DNA of 9,331 nucleotides. Source: Thermoanaerobaculales bacterium (GTDB taxonomy: Bacteria > Acidobacteriota > Thermoanaerobaculia > Thermoanaerobaculales > Sulfomarinibacteraceae). The stretch's first letter is position 1; every line of letters starts with the position of its first letter. Location: positions 1 through 9,331 of the forward strand of contig JAOZUP010000134.1 in assembly GCA_029938595.1 (NCBI GenBank), given 5' to 3'. A program made the translations under genes and the position numbers. Positions 1 through 7,081 of the stretch are shown one piece after another. The notes beneath the pieces were generated by a model that was given only the letters and a program-made list of their open reading frames with translations, was not told the origin of the DNA and ran no database searches.

Positions 1-302
1 GGATCGATCGAGGAAATCACCGCGCAGGTCTCGTAGTCGAAACCGAACTTGGCCCGCGTGTAGCCGATTTCGCGAATTGTCTCGCGCACGATGGCCGGGA
101 AATCCACGTAGACCTCGGTCGTGATCTCGCCGGCGATGAAGGCGAGGCCCGTGGTCACCAGGGTTTCGCAGGCCACGCGACCATTCGTGTCGCCGTCCAG
201 GACTGCGTCAAGGATAGCGTCCGAGATCTGGTCCGCGATCTTGTCGGGATGGCCTTCGGTCACCGACTCCGAGGTGAATACATGTCGTCCATTGGGTGCC
301 AT
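1..302 (-). CDS. metK: S-adenosylmethionine synthetase, N-terminal part (cut by window edge)
   Basis: Makes S-adenosylmethionine, the cell's main methyl donor, from ATP and methionine in the cytosol. The visible 100 codons translate to a typical MetK N-terminus: FTSESVTEGHPDKIADQISD at residues 9-28 contains the GHPDK signature with the catalytic His18 and Asp20, and ACETLVTTG at 44-52 carries the Glu that binds the potassium ion in characterised homologues. GEITTEVYVD at 58-67 is also typical of the family. The ATG at 302-300 is chosen because a strong AGGAGGA ribosome binding site lies just upstream (304-311). The remaining three quarters of the gene lie beyond position 1. It is divergent from the membrane-protein operon that starts at 576. 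There are no signs of disruption in the visible part. Confidence 0.96.
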   Translation of the reverse strand, partial: MAPNGRHVFTSESVTEGHPDKIADQISDAILDAVLDGDTNGRVACETLVTTGLAFIAGEITTEVYVDFPAIVRETIREIGYTRAKFGFDYETCAVISSID

Positions 303-362
303 TGATCCTCCTACCCGCTTCGAGTCCGTGCCCGAATTCGGGATCTACCCTACAGAACGCAT

Positions 363-392
363 ACCGTACCACCGAGATTTCCCGCCGGTCAA
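363..392 (-). promoter_or_regulatory. Candidate sigma-70-type promoter for metK
   Basis: On the minus strand the sequence reads TTGACC (-35, 392-387), an 18-bp spacer, then TACGGT (-10, 368-363). Transcription would start near 356, giving a leader of about 55 nt with an AGGAGGA site before the metK ATG. The -35 is good and the -10 is moderate. I saw no SAM riboswitch fold in this leader. The assignment rests on consensus matching only. Confidence 0.4.
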
Positions 393-437
393 ACATCACG
401 GCGTAGCCCAAATGGCGAAGCCGGAAGGGCGCGAGTG

Positions 438-472
438 ACTCAAAACTCAAAACAAAGAACTCAAAACTGAAT
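438..472. repeat. Heptamer array, ACTCAAA type
   Basis: Five 7-bp units in register: ACTCAAA, ACTCAAA, ACAAAGA, ACTCAAA, ACTGAAT. It lies in the metK/membrane-operon divergent region, 13 bp before the ATTCCGA array. A TGAGTGGGTGGAC linker joins the two. Confidence 0.8.
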
Positions 473-485
473 TGAGTGGGTGGAC

Positions 486-520
486 ATTCCGAATTCCGAA
501 TTCCAAATTCCGAATTCTAA
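486..520. repeat. Heptamer array, ATTCCGA type
   Basis: Five 7-bp units in register: ATTCCGA, ATTCCGA, ATTCCAA, ATTCCGA, ATTCTAA. An open reading frame with an ATG at 480 runs through it and would give the repetitive peptide IPNSEFQIPNS. That is a product of the repeat and not evidence of coding. Confidence 0.85.
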
Positions 521-575
521 AACCAGAAATCTTTCCCCCGTTGACCCAGAGCGATTGACACACCATCATCGAGCG

Positions 576-911
576 ATGCGCCGCCTCGTACCGATTTCGG
601 TCCTGCTGCTGGTTGCCGGTTGGCTCACCGCCATGGCCCTCGACTTGCCCCGAATGGCGGCGGCAGTCGCCGTATCATGCATCGGCGCAGCGTGCGTCGG
701 CGCAGTTCGCGGACGAGCTCCCGACCGCCGTCTGGCCGCAGCGCTGTCTGCGATTCTGATCGCGCTCCTCGCCGCTCTTCTGTTCCTCCTGGGGAAGGAA
801 CCAAGCGGCGCGACCGGTCTTTACCTCCAGCTCGCAGTCATGGCCCTGCTCGCGCCGATCGTGCCGATCGTCTACGCGCTCACCTTTCCCACGGATCGAG
901 ACGTCCGGTGA
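576..911 (+). CDS. Small four-helix membrane protein, unknown; candidate partner of the SSS transporter
   Basis: A 111-residue, very hydrophobic protein that I do not recognise as a named family. Four membrane segments are visible at about residues 4-22, 27-45, 53-73 and 81-103, separated by short loops; the RGRAPDRR loop (45-52) is strongly basic and probably faces the cytoplasm. Its TGA overlaps the GTG start of the transporter gene (GTGA, 908-911), so the two are almost certainly translated together. Small membrane proteins often precede SSS transporters, as yjcH (DUF485) precedes actP, and a similar accessory role is inferred here; I do not see the DUF485 sequence itself. The ATG at 576 is preferred over the in-frame ATG at 480, because the extra 32 residues would be encoded largely by the heptamer array. 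No Shine-Dalgarno site precedes 576, so the start is uncertain. Confidence 0.62.
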   Translation: MRRLVPISVLLLVAGWLTAMALDLPRMAAAVAVSCIGAACVGAVRGRAPDRRLAAALSAILIALLAALLFLLGKEPSGATGLYLQLAVMALLAPIVPIVYALTFPTDRDVR

Positions 912-2317
912 TCCTCTGGATTCTGCTCGCTACCGCTCTCGCCGCCTTCGCCTTTTGGGGCTGGCGTCACACCAAGTCCACACAGGCGTTTTTCACGGCG
1001 TCGCGCACCGTCGGGCCGGTGCTCGCCGGCATCGGCGGCACTGCCGCCGGGCTTTCCGCCTTCGTTTTTGTCGGCGGGCCAGGTTACTTTGCCACGGTCG
1101 GCGCCGCCAGCCTGTGGATCATCTTTTCGGCGCCGCTCACCGGCGCCCTCCAGTGCTGGGCCGTGGGCGAGCGGGTAGTGTCGCTCGTCAAGCGCCACAA
1201 CTGTCTGACGGTCCCGGACCTGGTGGCGGCGCGCTTCGGCGAAGGATGGCCGCGGGGATTGACCGCGCTCGCAGTGGCGGTGGGCGCCGTCGCCACCCTC
1301 GCGGTCCAGGTCAAGGGCGCAGCGATTGCCGGTGAGGTGCTCCTCGGCGTTCCCGGGTGGCTGGTGGCCGGGGCGGCGATCGCGGCCACGGTTCTGTACT
1401 CCGCCGCGGGGGGGATGCGCACCGGAATCCTGGCGGAGGCGGCCCAGGGCGTCATCATGGCCGCCGCCGCCGTCGCCCTCGCGATCTTCGCGCTCGCGCG
1501 AGCAGGGGGACCGCGCCAAGCCGTTGCGACCATCGCCGAGCTTCGGCCCGAGCTGCTCGACCCATGGGGGGGCCCCGGGCCGACCGCCTCCATCGGAATC
1601 TTCCTGCTCTTTGCTCTCGGCACCTGCGCCCAGCCCCACTATCTCCAGAAGTTCCTGCTTCTGCGCGACCGGGAGAGCCTGCGCTGGCTGCCGGCGGTGA
1701 TGACCGGCGCTCTACTCGCGGTGCTCACGGTATGGGTCGGTGTCGGCCTCGGGGGCACCGCGCTGTGGCTCCGCGGCGAGCTGACAATTCTCAGCCCGGA
1801 CCAGCTCGCACCGGCGCTGTTGGCGAGCACGGGCTCCCAGGTATTCATCATCATCGCCGCGGTGGCGGTGGTCGCAGCCGTGATGTCGACCGCGGCCTCG
1901 CTCCTCAACCTGGTAGCGGCAGCCGTCACCCGGGACCTTCCTCAGGCACTGGGACGAACCCCCGGGCCGGGCCTCGGGCCTGCGCGGGTCGCTACCTTCG
2001 GCGCGGGAGTCGCCGCCGCCGCCCTCGCCCTCCTCTCGAACCGGCCGGTGGCCCTGCTTGGCGTGCTCGGCTGGGGGACCTTCACAGCAGCCCTTCTGCC
2101 GGTAATGGTCTTGGGTCTGTGGTGGAGCGGGGCCAACCGCCGGGGAGCGGTAGCGGCGCTGGCAATTGGGCCGCTGGTTCAGCTGAGCACCGAGTGGGCG
2201 CGGGGGACGGGCCTCCTGGCGGTGCGCTGGGAACCAGGTCTCCTGGGCGCCGCCGCCGGCGCCGCAGCACTTGTCTTGCTCTCGAATCTAAAACCTAACG
2301 TGAAAGGTGATCAATGA
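908..2317 (+). CDS. Sodium:solute symporter family (SSS/SLC5) transporter
   Basis: A 469-residue inner-membrane protein with about 12-13 hydrophobic segments, near the usual SSS length. Family landmarks are visible: FFTASRTVGPVLAGIGGTAA at residues 28-47, the LYSAAGGMRTGILAEAAQG stretch at 163-181, the QPHYLQKFLLLRD loop at 242-254 (compare G-PH-LQRFF in ActP/PanF-like members), and AAVMSTAASLLN at 323-334. In the last, Ser327-Thr328 sit where SSS proteins carry the Na2-site Ser pair. It probably couples sodium influx to uptake of a small solute; the substrate cannot be read from sequence, though the style is nearest the carboxylate/amino-acid branches. The GTG at 908 is chosen because it overlaps the stop of the upstream gene (GTGA). 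Upstream extension to the ATG at 620 would only read the preceding gene out of frame. Its TGA overlaps the nth start (ATGA). Confidence 0.85.
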   Translation: MILWILLATALAAFAFWGWRHTKSTQAFFTASRTVGPVLAGIGGTAAGLSAFVFVGGPGYFATVGAASLWIIFSAPLTGALQCWAVGERVVSLVKRHNCLTVPDLVAARFGEGWPRGLTALAVAVGAVATLAVQVKGAAIAGEVLLGVPGWLVAGAAIAATVLYSAAGGMRTGILAEAAQGVIMAAAAVALAIFALARAGGPRQAVATIAELRPELLDPWGGPGPTASIGIFLLFALGTCAQPHYLQKFLLLRDRESLRWLPAVMTGALLAVLTVWVGVGLGGTALWLRGELTILSPDQLAPALLASTGSQVFIIIAAVAVVAAVMSTAASLLNLVAAAVTRDLPQALGRTPGPGLGPARVATFGAGVAAAALALLSNRPVALLGVLGWGTFTAALLPVMVLGLWWSGANRRGAVAALAIGPLVQLSTEWARGTGLLAVRWEPGLLGAAAGAAALVLLSNLKPNVKGDQ

Positions 2318-2982
2318 CCGCACGTTGGAACGAATCCCGAATTCGCGAGCTGGTGCAACGGCTCGAGGATTTTCGCCGTTCATGTAGGGTCACAACACTG
2401 GCCGAAGAGCAGGAGACGTCACGGTCGCCCTTTCGGCTCCTGGTCGCCTGCGTGATCTCCCTTCGCACCAAGGATGAGGTGACGGCCGAGGCGAGCAGAC
2501 GGCTCTTCGAGATCGCTCCGACCCCCAACCATCTGGCGGAGCTCGAGGAGAAGCAGATCGCCGGCGCCATCTACCCGGCGGGCTTTTACAACACCAAGGC
2601 CGCTCAGCTCAAGCAGATCGGCAGGATCATCCGCGACGACTTTGATGATGAGGTGCCCGCGAGCGAGGCCGATCTGCTGTCAATGCCGGGTGTCGGACGC
2701 AAGACCGCCAACCTGGTGCTCGGACTCGGCTTCGGTATTCCCGCGATCTGCGTCGATACCCACGTCCACCGCATCTCCAACCGGCTCGGGTTCGTGTCGA
2801 CGAATACGCCTGAGCAGACCGAGCGCGCCCTGATGGAGGTGTTGCCGCGGGATCTCTGGGTGCCCATAAATGATTTGCTGGTGACCTTCGGGCAGAATCG
2901 CTGCCATCCGACCTCGCCCCGATGCACCAATTGCCAGCTCGAAGATCTCTGCCCAAGAATAGGCGTCACGCGCTCGCGGTAG
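2314..2982 (+). CDS. nth: Endonuclease III, NTHL1-like (base-excision repair DNA glycosylase/AP lyase)
   Basis: Removes oxidised pyrimidines from DNA and cleaves the resulting abasic site. All key elements are intact in 222 residues: a helix-hairpin-helix MPGVGRKTANLVLG at 124-137 with catalytic Lys130, VDTHVHRISNRL at 147-158 with catalytic Asp148, and a [4Fe-4S] cluster motif C-X6-C-X2-C-X5-C at Cys197, Cys204, Cys207 and Cys213. Several segments resemble human NTHL1 more than E. coli Nth: SLRTKDEVT (49-57), IYPAGFYNTK (86-95), DTHVHRI, and INDLLVTFGQ (185-194) in place of the E. coli HHWLILHGR. The ATG at 2314 overlaps the transporter stop (ATGA) and follows an AAAGGTGAT ribosome binding site. 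It is the last gene of the operon. It converges on the TPR gene, with palindromic repeats between them. Confidence 0.95.
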   Translation: MTARWNESRIRELVQRLEDFRRSCRVTTLAEEQETSRSPFRLLVACVISLRTKDEVTAEASRRLFEIAPTPNHLAELEEKQIAGAIYPAGFYNTKAAQLKQIGRIIRDDFDDEVPASEADLLSMPGVGRKTANLVLGLGFGIPAICVDTHVHRISNRLGFVSTNTPEQTERALMEVLPRDLWVPINDLLVTFGQNRCHPTSPRCTNCQLEDLCPRIGVTRSR

Positions 2983-2990
2983 AGGTTTCG

Positions 2991-3129
2991 TCTGTCGCCG
3001 CTTCGCGGCTGGCAACACGCCCAACGTGATCCCCCTATGAGCGCCGAAGGCGCGGCAGATTAATAGCCTGGGGCGTGAGCCCCAGGAACAAGGACCACCT
3101 ATTCCGTCAAGCGCCGAAGGTGCGACAGA
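2991..3129. repeat. Composite palindromic repeat with three copies of a 19-bp motif
   Basis: Three copies of one motif can be aligned. GCGCCGAAGGCGCGGCAGA (3041-3059) and GCGCCGAAGGTGCGACAGA (3111-3129) are direct copies 70 bp apart, matching at 17 of 19 bases. TCTGTCGCCGCTTCGCGGC (2991-3009) is a diverged inverted copy. Each is a small hairpin with a 5-bp stem and 3-nt loop. Between the two direct copies lies a stronger palindrome, CCTGGGGC-GTGA-GCCCCAGG (3067-3086). The arrangement recalls REP/BIME-type clusters, and similar intergenic sequences occur, to my recollection, in Planctomycetes and Verrucomicrobia. No coding potential is evident. Confidence 0.7.
3067..3086. terminator. 8-bp GC-rich hairpin between convergent genes, possible bidirectional terminator
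   Basis: A perfect stem CCTGGGGC/GCCCCAGG with a GTGA tetraloop sits 84 bp after the nth stop and 122 bp after the TPR gene stop on the other strand. There is no T-tract on either side, so a classical intrinsic terminator is not shown. Position between convergent genes is the main argument. It may simply be the core of the composite repeat. Confidence 0.35.
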
Positions 3130-3179
3130 CACACAACCTGATTTTCGACCTAAATGCAGGTGGCGGATGGTTGGGTGGC

Positions 3180-3207
3180 AAATCCGAAATCCGAAATCCG
3201 AAATTTC
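3180..3207. repeat. Heptamer array, AAATCCG (TTCGGAT) type
   Basis: Three exact AAATCCG units (3180-3200) plus a variant AAATTTC (3201-3207). It ends one base from the stop codon of the TPR gene (3211-3209). Read on the minus strand it is a TTCGGAT array ending TTCGGATTTGCC-ACCC, the same right-hand boundary as the array at 9273-9307. Confidence 0.85.
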
Positions 3208-3208
3208 T

Positions 3209-5980
3209 TCAGTTCGCCTGCCTCTCCTGGCTGAGATTCTCCAACTTTTGCGTGACATCGCGATAGGAGGGGTCGGCGGCCATGATCTCCTCGTAAATCT
3301 CGAGAGCCTGCTCCCCGTCTCCCGCACCTTCATAGGCCCCGGCGAGATCATAACGGAGAGCGATACGGGCATCTTCGGAGATATTCGGAGCGACCAACGC
3401 CTTCTGGTACCACTCTGCGGCCTCCGGCCACATCCCCTGTTCCAGATAGCAGACCCCGATGACCGAGCAACTCTCGACAAAGAACGCGGTGTCCCTGGCC
3501 GCCACCTGAAACTCTCGGATCGCTTCCGGCAACAACCCCATCTCGCGATAGGCGATGCCGAGGTTGAAGTGGGTGTCGGAGTCCTCCTCGGAGAGTTGCT
3601 CGGCAACACCCTTCTGGAATTCCCGGAAGACTTCCTCGAGGACCGCCTCGCCTTTGCCGCGCCCGGTGGCTTCCTCGACCATGGCCTCCTCGGCTGCGAG
3701 CTCGGCCTCCAGCTCTTTCGCGAGATCGATGTATTGCTCTTCGTCCGCAAAGAGTTCCTCGGCCCCCTCTTCGGCGACCTCGACCTGCTCGATGAAAACG
3801 CCCATTTCTTTCAGCTTGAGCCTACGGCTGAGAACTTCCGGGTCTTCCCCATGCTCCTCCTCGAGCATGGCGAGAATCCGCGCGGCATCGTCGTACAGCT
3901 CCTGATCGAGGAAGAAGTCGATCTGCTCGAGATCGCCCAACGAAGGTCCCACGAAGCTGTCACTGATTTCAACGAGCTCCTCGGCCACCTCTTCCATTAC
4001 TGGCGGCGGAACGGGAGCCTCCTCCGGAGTCGCCGGCGCCGCCGGCTGAACGGCCGGAGCCTTCACCAACTTGTCATCAGCGGCCTGAACCTCGGCCTTA
4101 TCTACACCGGCTGCGAATTCGACGGCGAACTCCTCCACCGCCGGTTCCCGTTCCTCGGCGGGGGGCGGTGCGGCGAGATCACCCTCGACGTCGACGACCT
4201 CTATCAGGTCGCTCTCTTCGTCCACGAACTCAGCCGCCGGAGTTTCCTCGGCCGCGGGCGCCTCCGCGACCGGTGCCGAATCCTGGACCACCGCGACTGG
4301 AGATTCCGCTTCGTCCGAAGCCCCGGCCGCCACTGAGTCCGCAGACGCTTCGCTGAGCTCCGGAATAGCACCCAGCAGGTCGGAGATCTCATCCATCGTC
4401 CCCAGGGCCCGGTGGTGTTCGACGACCGGTTGCGCCATGGCGATCGCCTGGTCGCGATCGCCGTGCTCGACGTAGAGCAGCGCGAGGCGCTGTCTTGGGA
4501 CCATCTCATCGGGAAAGGAGAGCACCAGGTCATCGAGGTGGCTGATTGCCTTCTCGACCAGTCCGTATTTCGCGAAGACGCTGGCCTCCGCCATTCTTTC
4601 CTCGAGGTCGAACGCCTCAGCAGCCGGCGCGTCCTCGACCTGGGTCCGCGGAGCGGGCGCCTCTTCCGCCGGTGGCGGCGGTAGCGCCTCTTCCACCGGC
4701 GGTGGCGGCGCATCGAAATCGGCCGTTTCGACCTCAATTTCCTCATCGAGGTCGATGACGATCTCCTCTGCCTCCTCCTCGACGGCAGCAGCCCCCGGCG
4801 CCTCACCAACATCAACGCCATCAATTGCTGCGAGCCGTCGCCGGAACTGCGCATTCTCCGGATCGGTCTCCAGTAGCTGGATGAACAGGCGTTTGGCAGC
4901 ATCCTCGTCGCCCGACTGGTACATGCTCTCGGCAAGCGCAGCCCTGAGAGTGAAGAGGGTTTCCTCCTCTCCGGACGGGCCGTAGGCGCGAACTGCCAGC
5001 TTCAGCACTTGCTGGTCCTCGGGCATCTCCTCCAACAGATCCTCGAGTGCCTCCTGGGCCCCCTTGAAATCACCCTTGTCGAGCATCGTCTCGACCGCAG
5101 GCACCAGCATCTCCGTGGCCTCGGCGGTGTCGCCGGTCGATGCCATGGCGCCGCCGACAACGGCCCTTATCTCGGTGTTGCCAGGCTCGGCCTCGAGGAC
5201 CTCGTTGGCAATCTCGACGGCCTTGGTGCTCTCGCCCAGGCCCATGAGGGTACGCGCGAGAAGAGTTTTCAGCTCTACCGAGTCCGGCGACCGTTCGACA
5301 CCGAATTTCAAGAACTCAAGAACGATTGGAGCTCTCCCGGCGTCGAGGAACGCCGCGCACGCCGGAATCAGAAACTCACCCTCGGGCGGATCCTGCTCGA
5401 TCACGTGGCGATAGAGGCGTTCTGCCTCGTCCAGCTTCCCTGCATCCAGCAGCACGGCACCGAGGCGTCCGTAGACCTTGAGCGCCGATGTCGTGTCGTT
5501 GCGACGCAGCAGGAGGTCGGCCAGGCGCAGCGCCGACACGTGGTTATTCGGATCGAGGTCGACCAGCTTCTCGTGGGCTTCAATTGCCTTGTCGAGGTCG
5601 CCGTTCTTGACGTACCAATCGGCGAGGATCTGATACTCCCTCTTGGATTCCACCAAGAGCCCCTGGTCGAAATAGAGCCCTGCAAGCTGCTCGAAAATGT
5701 CGAGCCGCTGAGGATCCAGACGCTGGATTTTCTTGAGGATGGCGATGGCCTTGGTGGTGAATCCGTCCCTGGAAAAGTGCTCCGCGATCTCCTCGTAGAG
5801 CTCTATCGCGCGCTGGAGCTCGCCGATTCGGCCGTACAGATCCCCAACACGGTTGATGATGGTGGTGTCGCCGGGGAACTTTTTGAGGACCTTCTCGTAC
5901 TCTTTGATGGCCTGCTCGAGCTTTCCCTTCTGAACGAGCCTCTCAGCATCCCTCAGAACCTTGTCCCGCTTGACGGCCAT
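3209..5980 (-). CDS. Large cytoplasmic tetratricopeptide-repeat (TPR) protein, unknown function
   Basis: A 923-residue protein with no signal peptide or membrane segment, so probably a cytoplasmic scaffold. Residues 1-390 are consecutive TPR-like helix pairs (for example AIKEYEKVLKKFPGD at 24-38, AIELYEEIAEHFSRDGF at 58-74, AIEAHEKLVDLDPNN at 132-146). A first acidic Pro/Ala/Glu linker follows (about 391-456), then a short helical block (457-540), a second acidic linker (about 545-670) and a helical motif, LEQIDFFLDQELYDDAARIL, at 684-703. A C-terminal TPR cluster starts with THFNLGIAYREMGLLPEAI at 803-821 and runs to about 905. This layout recurs, from memory, in uncharacterised TPR proteins of Acidobacteria and Deltaproteobacteria. 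The ATG at 5980 has a GAGG site 5 nt upstream. It lies 99 bp downstream of rnhB on the same strand and may have its own promoter. Partners and role cannot be inferred. Confidence 0.9.
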   Translation of the reverse strand: MAVKRDKVLRDAERLVQKGKLEQAIKEYEKVLKKFPGDTTIINRVGDLYGRIGELQRAIELYEEIAEHFSRDGFTTKAIAILKKIQRLDPQRLDIFEQLAGLYFDQGLLVESKREYQILADWYVKNGDLDKAIEAHEKLVDLDPNNHVSALRLADLLLRRNDTTSALKVYGRLGAVLLDAGKLDEAERLYRHVIEQDPPEGEFLIPACAAFLDAGRAPIVLEFLKFGVERSPDSVELKTLLARTLMGLGESTKAVEIANEVLEAEPGNTEIRAVVGGAMASTGDTAEATEMLVPAVETMLDKGDFKGAQEALEDLLEEMPEDQQVLKLAVRAYGPSGEEETLFTLRAALAESMYQSGDEDAAKRLFIQLLETDPENAQFRRRLAAIDGVDVGEAPGAAAVEEEAEEIVIDLDEEIEVETADFDAPPPPVEEALPPPPAEEAPAPRTQVEDAPAAEAFDLEERMAEASVFAKYGLVEKAISHLDDLVLSFPDEMVPRQRLALLYVEHGDRDQAIAMAQPVVEHHRALGTMDEISDLLGAIPELSEASADSVAAGASDEAESPVAVVQDSAPVAEAPAAEETPAAEFVDEESDLIEVVDVEGDLAAPPPAEEREPAVEEFAVEFAAGVDKAEVQAADDKLVKAPAVQPAAPATPEEAPVPPPVMEEVAEELVEISDSFVGPSLGDLEQIDFFLDQELYDDAARILAMLEEEHGEDPEVLSRRLKLKEMGVFIEQVEVAEEGAEELFADEEQYIDLAKELEAELAAEEAMVEEATGRGKGEAVLEEVFREFQKGVAEQLSEEDSDTHFNLGIAYREMGLLPEAIREFQVAARDTAFFVESCSVIGVCYLEQGMWPEAAEWYQKALVAPNISEDARIALRYDLAGAYEGAGDGEQALEIYEEIMAADPSYRDVTQKLENLSQERQAN

Positions 5981-6050
5981 GAACCCTCAGACTCCCTTTT
6001 TCCTACGACTCAACGGGCGGTACGCCAATTACGCAGCCCCCCTGTACAAC

Positions 6051-6077
6051 CTTGGACTGATCTGTCCTGATCCCAAG
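6051..6077 (-). terminator. Weak hairpin just after rnhB
   Basis: Starting 2 bp past the rnhB stop, the minus strand can pair CTTGGG with TCCAAG (with one G-T pair) around an interrupted stem that includes a direct GATCAG repeat. No U-tract follows. It could attenuate read-through into the TPR gene, but the fold is weak. No convincing promoter is visible in the rest of the 99-bp gap. Confidence 0.22.
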
Positions 6078-6079
6078 TC

Positions 6080-6682
6080 TCATGGTAACACAGGCGACCA
6101 CCGGAAGCTCCGCCGGTGAAGCGTCCCGGAACCCCGGTTCTCGAGGGCAAGCCGGTGGGCAACCGTTCCGTAGCCCTTGTTCTGTTCCCAACCCCAGTGC
6201 GGCTGCTCGGACCCGAGATCGACCATGATCCGATCACGATGGACCTTTGCGAGGATCGACGCGGCAGCCACGCTGAAATACTCGCGATCCGCCTGTTTCG
6301 GGGACAAGACCGGACATCCGAGATCACCCGGATCCACGTAGTCGGTGACAACCACCGCCTCCGGCGTGACCAGGGCGCCCGCGGCCGCCCGCATGGCCAG
6401 ACGCGTCGCCTCGAGGATGTTGAGCTTGTCGATGAGCTCGACCCAGATCTCGCACACCACCCACCGTGCGCCGCTCGCCCGTATTCGGGAGGCTGCCTCT
6501 TTTCGCCGGTTCTCGGTCAGCTGCTTGGAGTCGCGAACGCCCGGGTCATCAGGAATCATGGCAAAGGAGGCGGCACACACAACCACGGGCCCGGCCAGGG
6601 CACCCCGACCTACCTCGTCGACACCGATGATCGACTCGGCGCCGCGGAGGATTTCACGGTCTTTCAACCCGAGAGGTTTCAT
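6080..6682 (-). CDS. rnhB: Ribonuclease HII
   Basis: Cleaves RNA in RNA:DNA hybrids and cuts 5' to single ribonucleotides misincorporated in DNA. The four acidic catalytic residues are in place by alignment to E. coli RnhB: Asp22 and Glu23 in GVDEVGRGALAGPV (20-33), Asp114 in VVVTD (110-114), and Asp132 in QADREYFSVAAASILAK (130-146). DSKQL (51-55), NKGYGT (168-173) and the HRRSF box (189-193) are further family motifs. Length (200 residues) is normal. The ATG at 6682 is the first possible start, since an in-frame TAG lies two codons upstream; its ribosome binding site is weak, which suits coupling to rplS 39 bp upstream. The rplS-rnhB order is common in bacteria. Confidence 0.97.
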   Translation of the reverse strand: MKPLGLKDREILRGAESIIGVDEVGRGALAGPVVVCAASFAMIPDDPGVRDSKQLTENRRKEAASRIRASGARWVVCEIWVELIDKLNILEATRLAMRAAAGALVTPEAVVVTDYVDPGDLGCPVLSPKQADREYFSVAAASILAKVHRDRIMVDLGSEQPHWGWEQNKGYGTVAHRLALENRGSGTLHRRSFRWSPVLP

Positions 6683-6721
6683 GGACTACCGGCAGAAATC
6701 CCGGTCAGCCACCACGACGGG

Positions 6722-7072
6722 TCAGCGGGCGCGGTCGCGCTCCTTGATGCGCGCTGCCTTACCGCGCAGATCACGGATGTAGTAGAGCTTCGCCCGTCGC
6801 ACGCGGCCCCGCCGAGAAACTTCGATCTTCGCAATCGATGGCGAATGCAAGGGGAAGGTACGCTCAACGCCGATCCCGGACGAAATTTTGCGAACGGTGA
6901 AGGTTTCGGAGACGCCCCCGTGCTTGCGTGCGATGACCAGACCCTCGAAGATCTGGATGCGTTCCTTTTCGCCCTCTTTCAGGCGCACGTGGACCTTGAC
7001 GTTGTCGCCAGACCGAAATTCCGGTATGTCGCTCTTCAAGTACTCCTGCGTCACTTCGCGGATGAGGTCCAT
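6722..7072 (-). CDS. rplS: Large-subunit ribosomal protein L19
   Basis: A structural protein of the 50S subunit located near the 30S interface. The 116 residues match L19 along the full length: IPEFRSGDNVKVHVRLKEGE (16-35), IQIFEGLVIARKHGG (39-53), FTVRKISSGIGVERTFPLHS (58-77), and the C-terminal VRRAKLYYIRDLRGKAARIK (91-110). The ATG at 7072 follows a strong GGGAGG site 8 nt upstream (7081-7086). It is first in a likely rplS-rnhB transcript driven by the promoter at 7129-7157. The usual upstream neighbours rpsP, rimM and trmD are absent; a repeat-rich intergenic region stands there instead. Confidence 0.98.
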   Translation of the reverse strand: MDLIREVTQEYLKSDIPEFRSGDNVKVHVRLKEGEKERIQIFEGLVIARKHGGVSETFTVRKISSGIGVERTFPLHSPSIAKIEVSRRGRVRRAKLYYIRDLRGKAARIKERDRAR

Positions 7073-7081
7073 CTCAATTGC

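Noticed and set aside
303..450. SAM riboswitch upstream of metK
   Set aside because: The predicted leader is only about 55 nt and shows none of the conserved SAM-I, SAM-II or SAM-IV core motifs that I could recognise.
480..575. Upstream ATG for the small membrane protein
   Set aside because: The added residues are largely a translation of the heptamer array (IPNSEFQIPNS) and put a polar segment before the first membrane helix.
620..907. Extended N-terminus for the SSS transporter from the ATG at 620
   Set aside because: The 96 extra residues are Arg/Ser/Pro-rich, unlike a transporter, and overlap the small membrane protein in another frame. The GTG at 908 gives a normal SSS start.
872..1639. 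255-codon minus-strand frame inside the transporter gene
   Set aside because: Very Gly/Arg/Asp-rich, with no motif; it is a shadow of the plus-strand transporter in GC-rich DNA.
3167..4336. 389-codon open frame on the plus strand opposite the TPR gene
   Set aside because: It lies antisense to a convincing TPR protein and has no recognisable domain. Long antisense frames are expected where a GC-rich gene is read in the complementary frame.
5009..6070. 353-codon open frame on the plus strand opposite the N-terminal TPR region
   Set aside because: Mirror frame of the TPR repeats with Leu/Glu/Asp-rich composition and no motif; the minus-strand gene explains the region.
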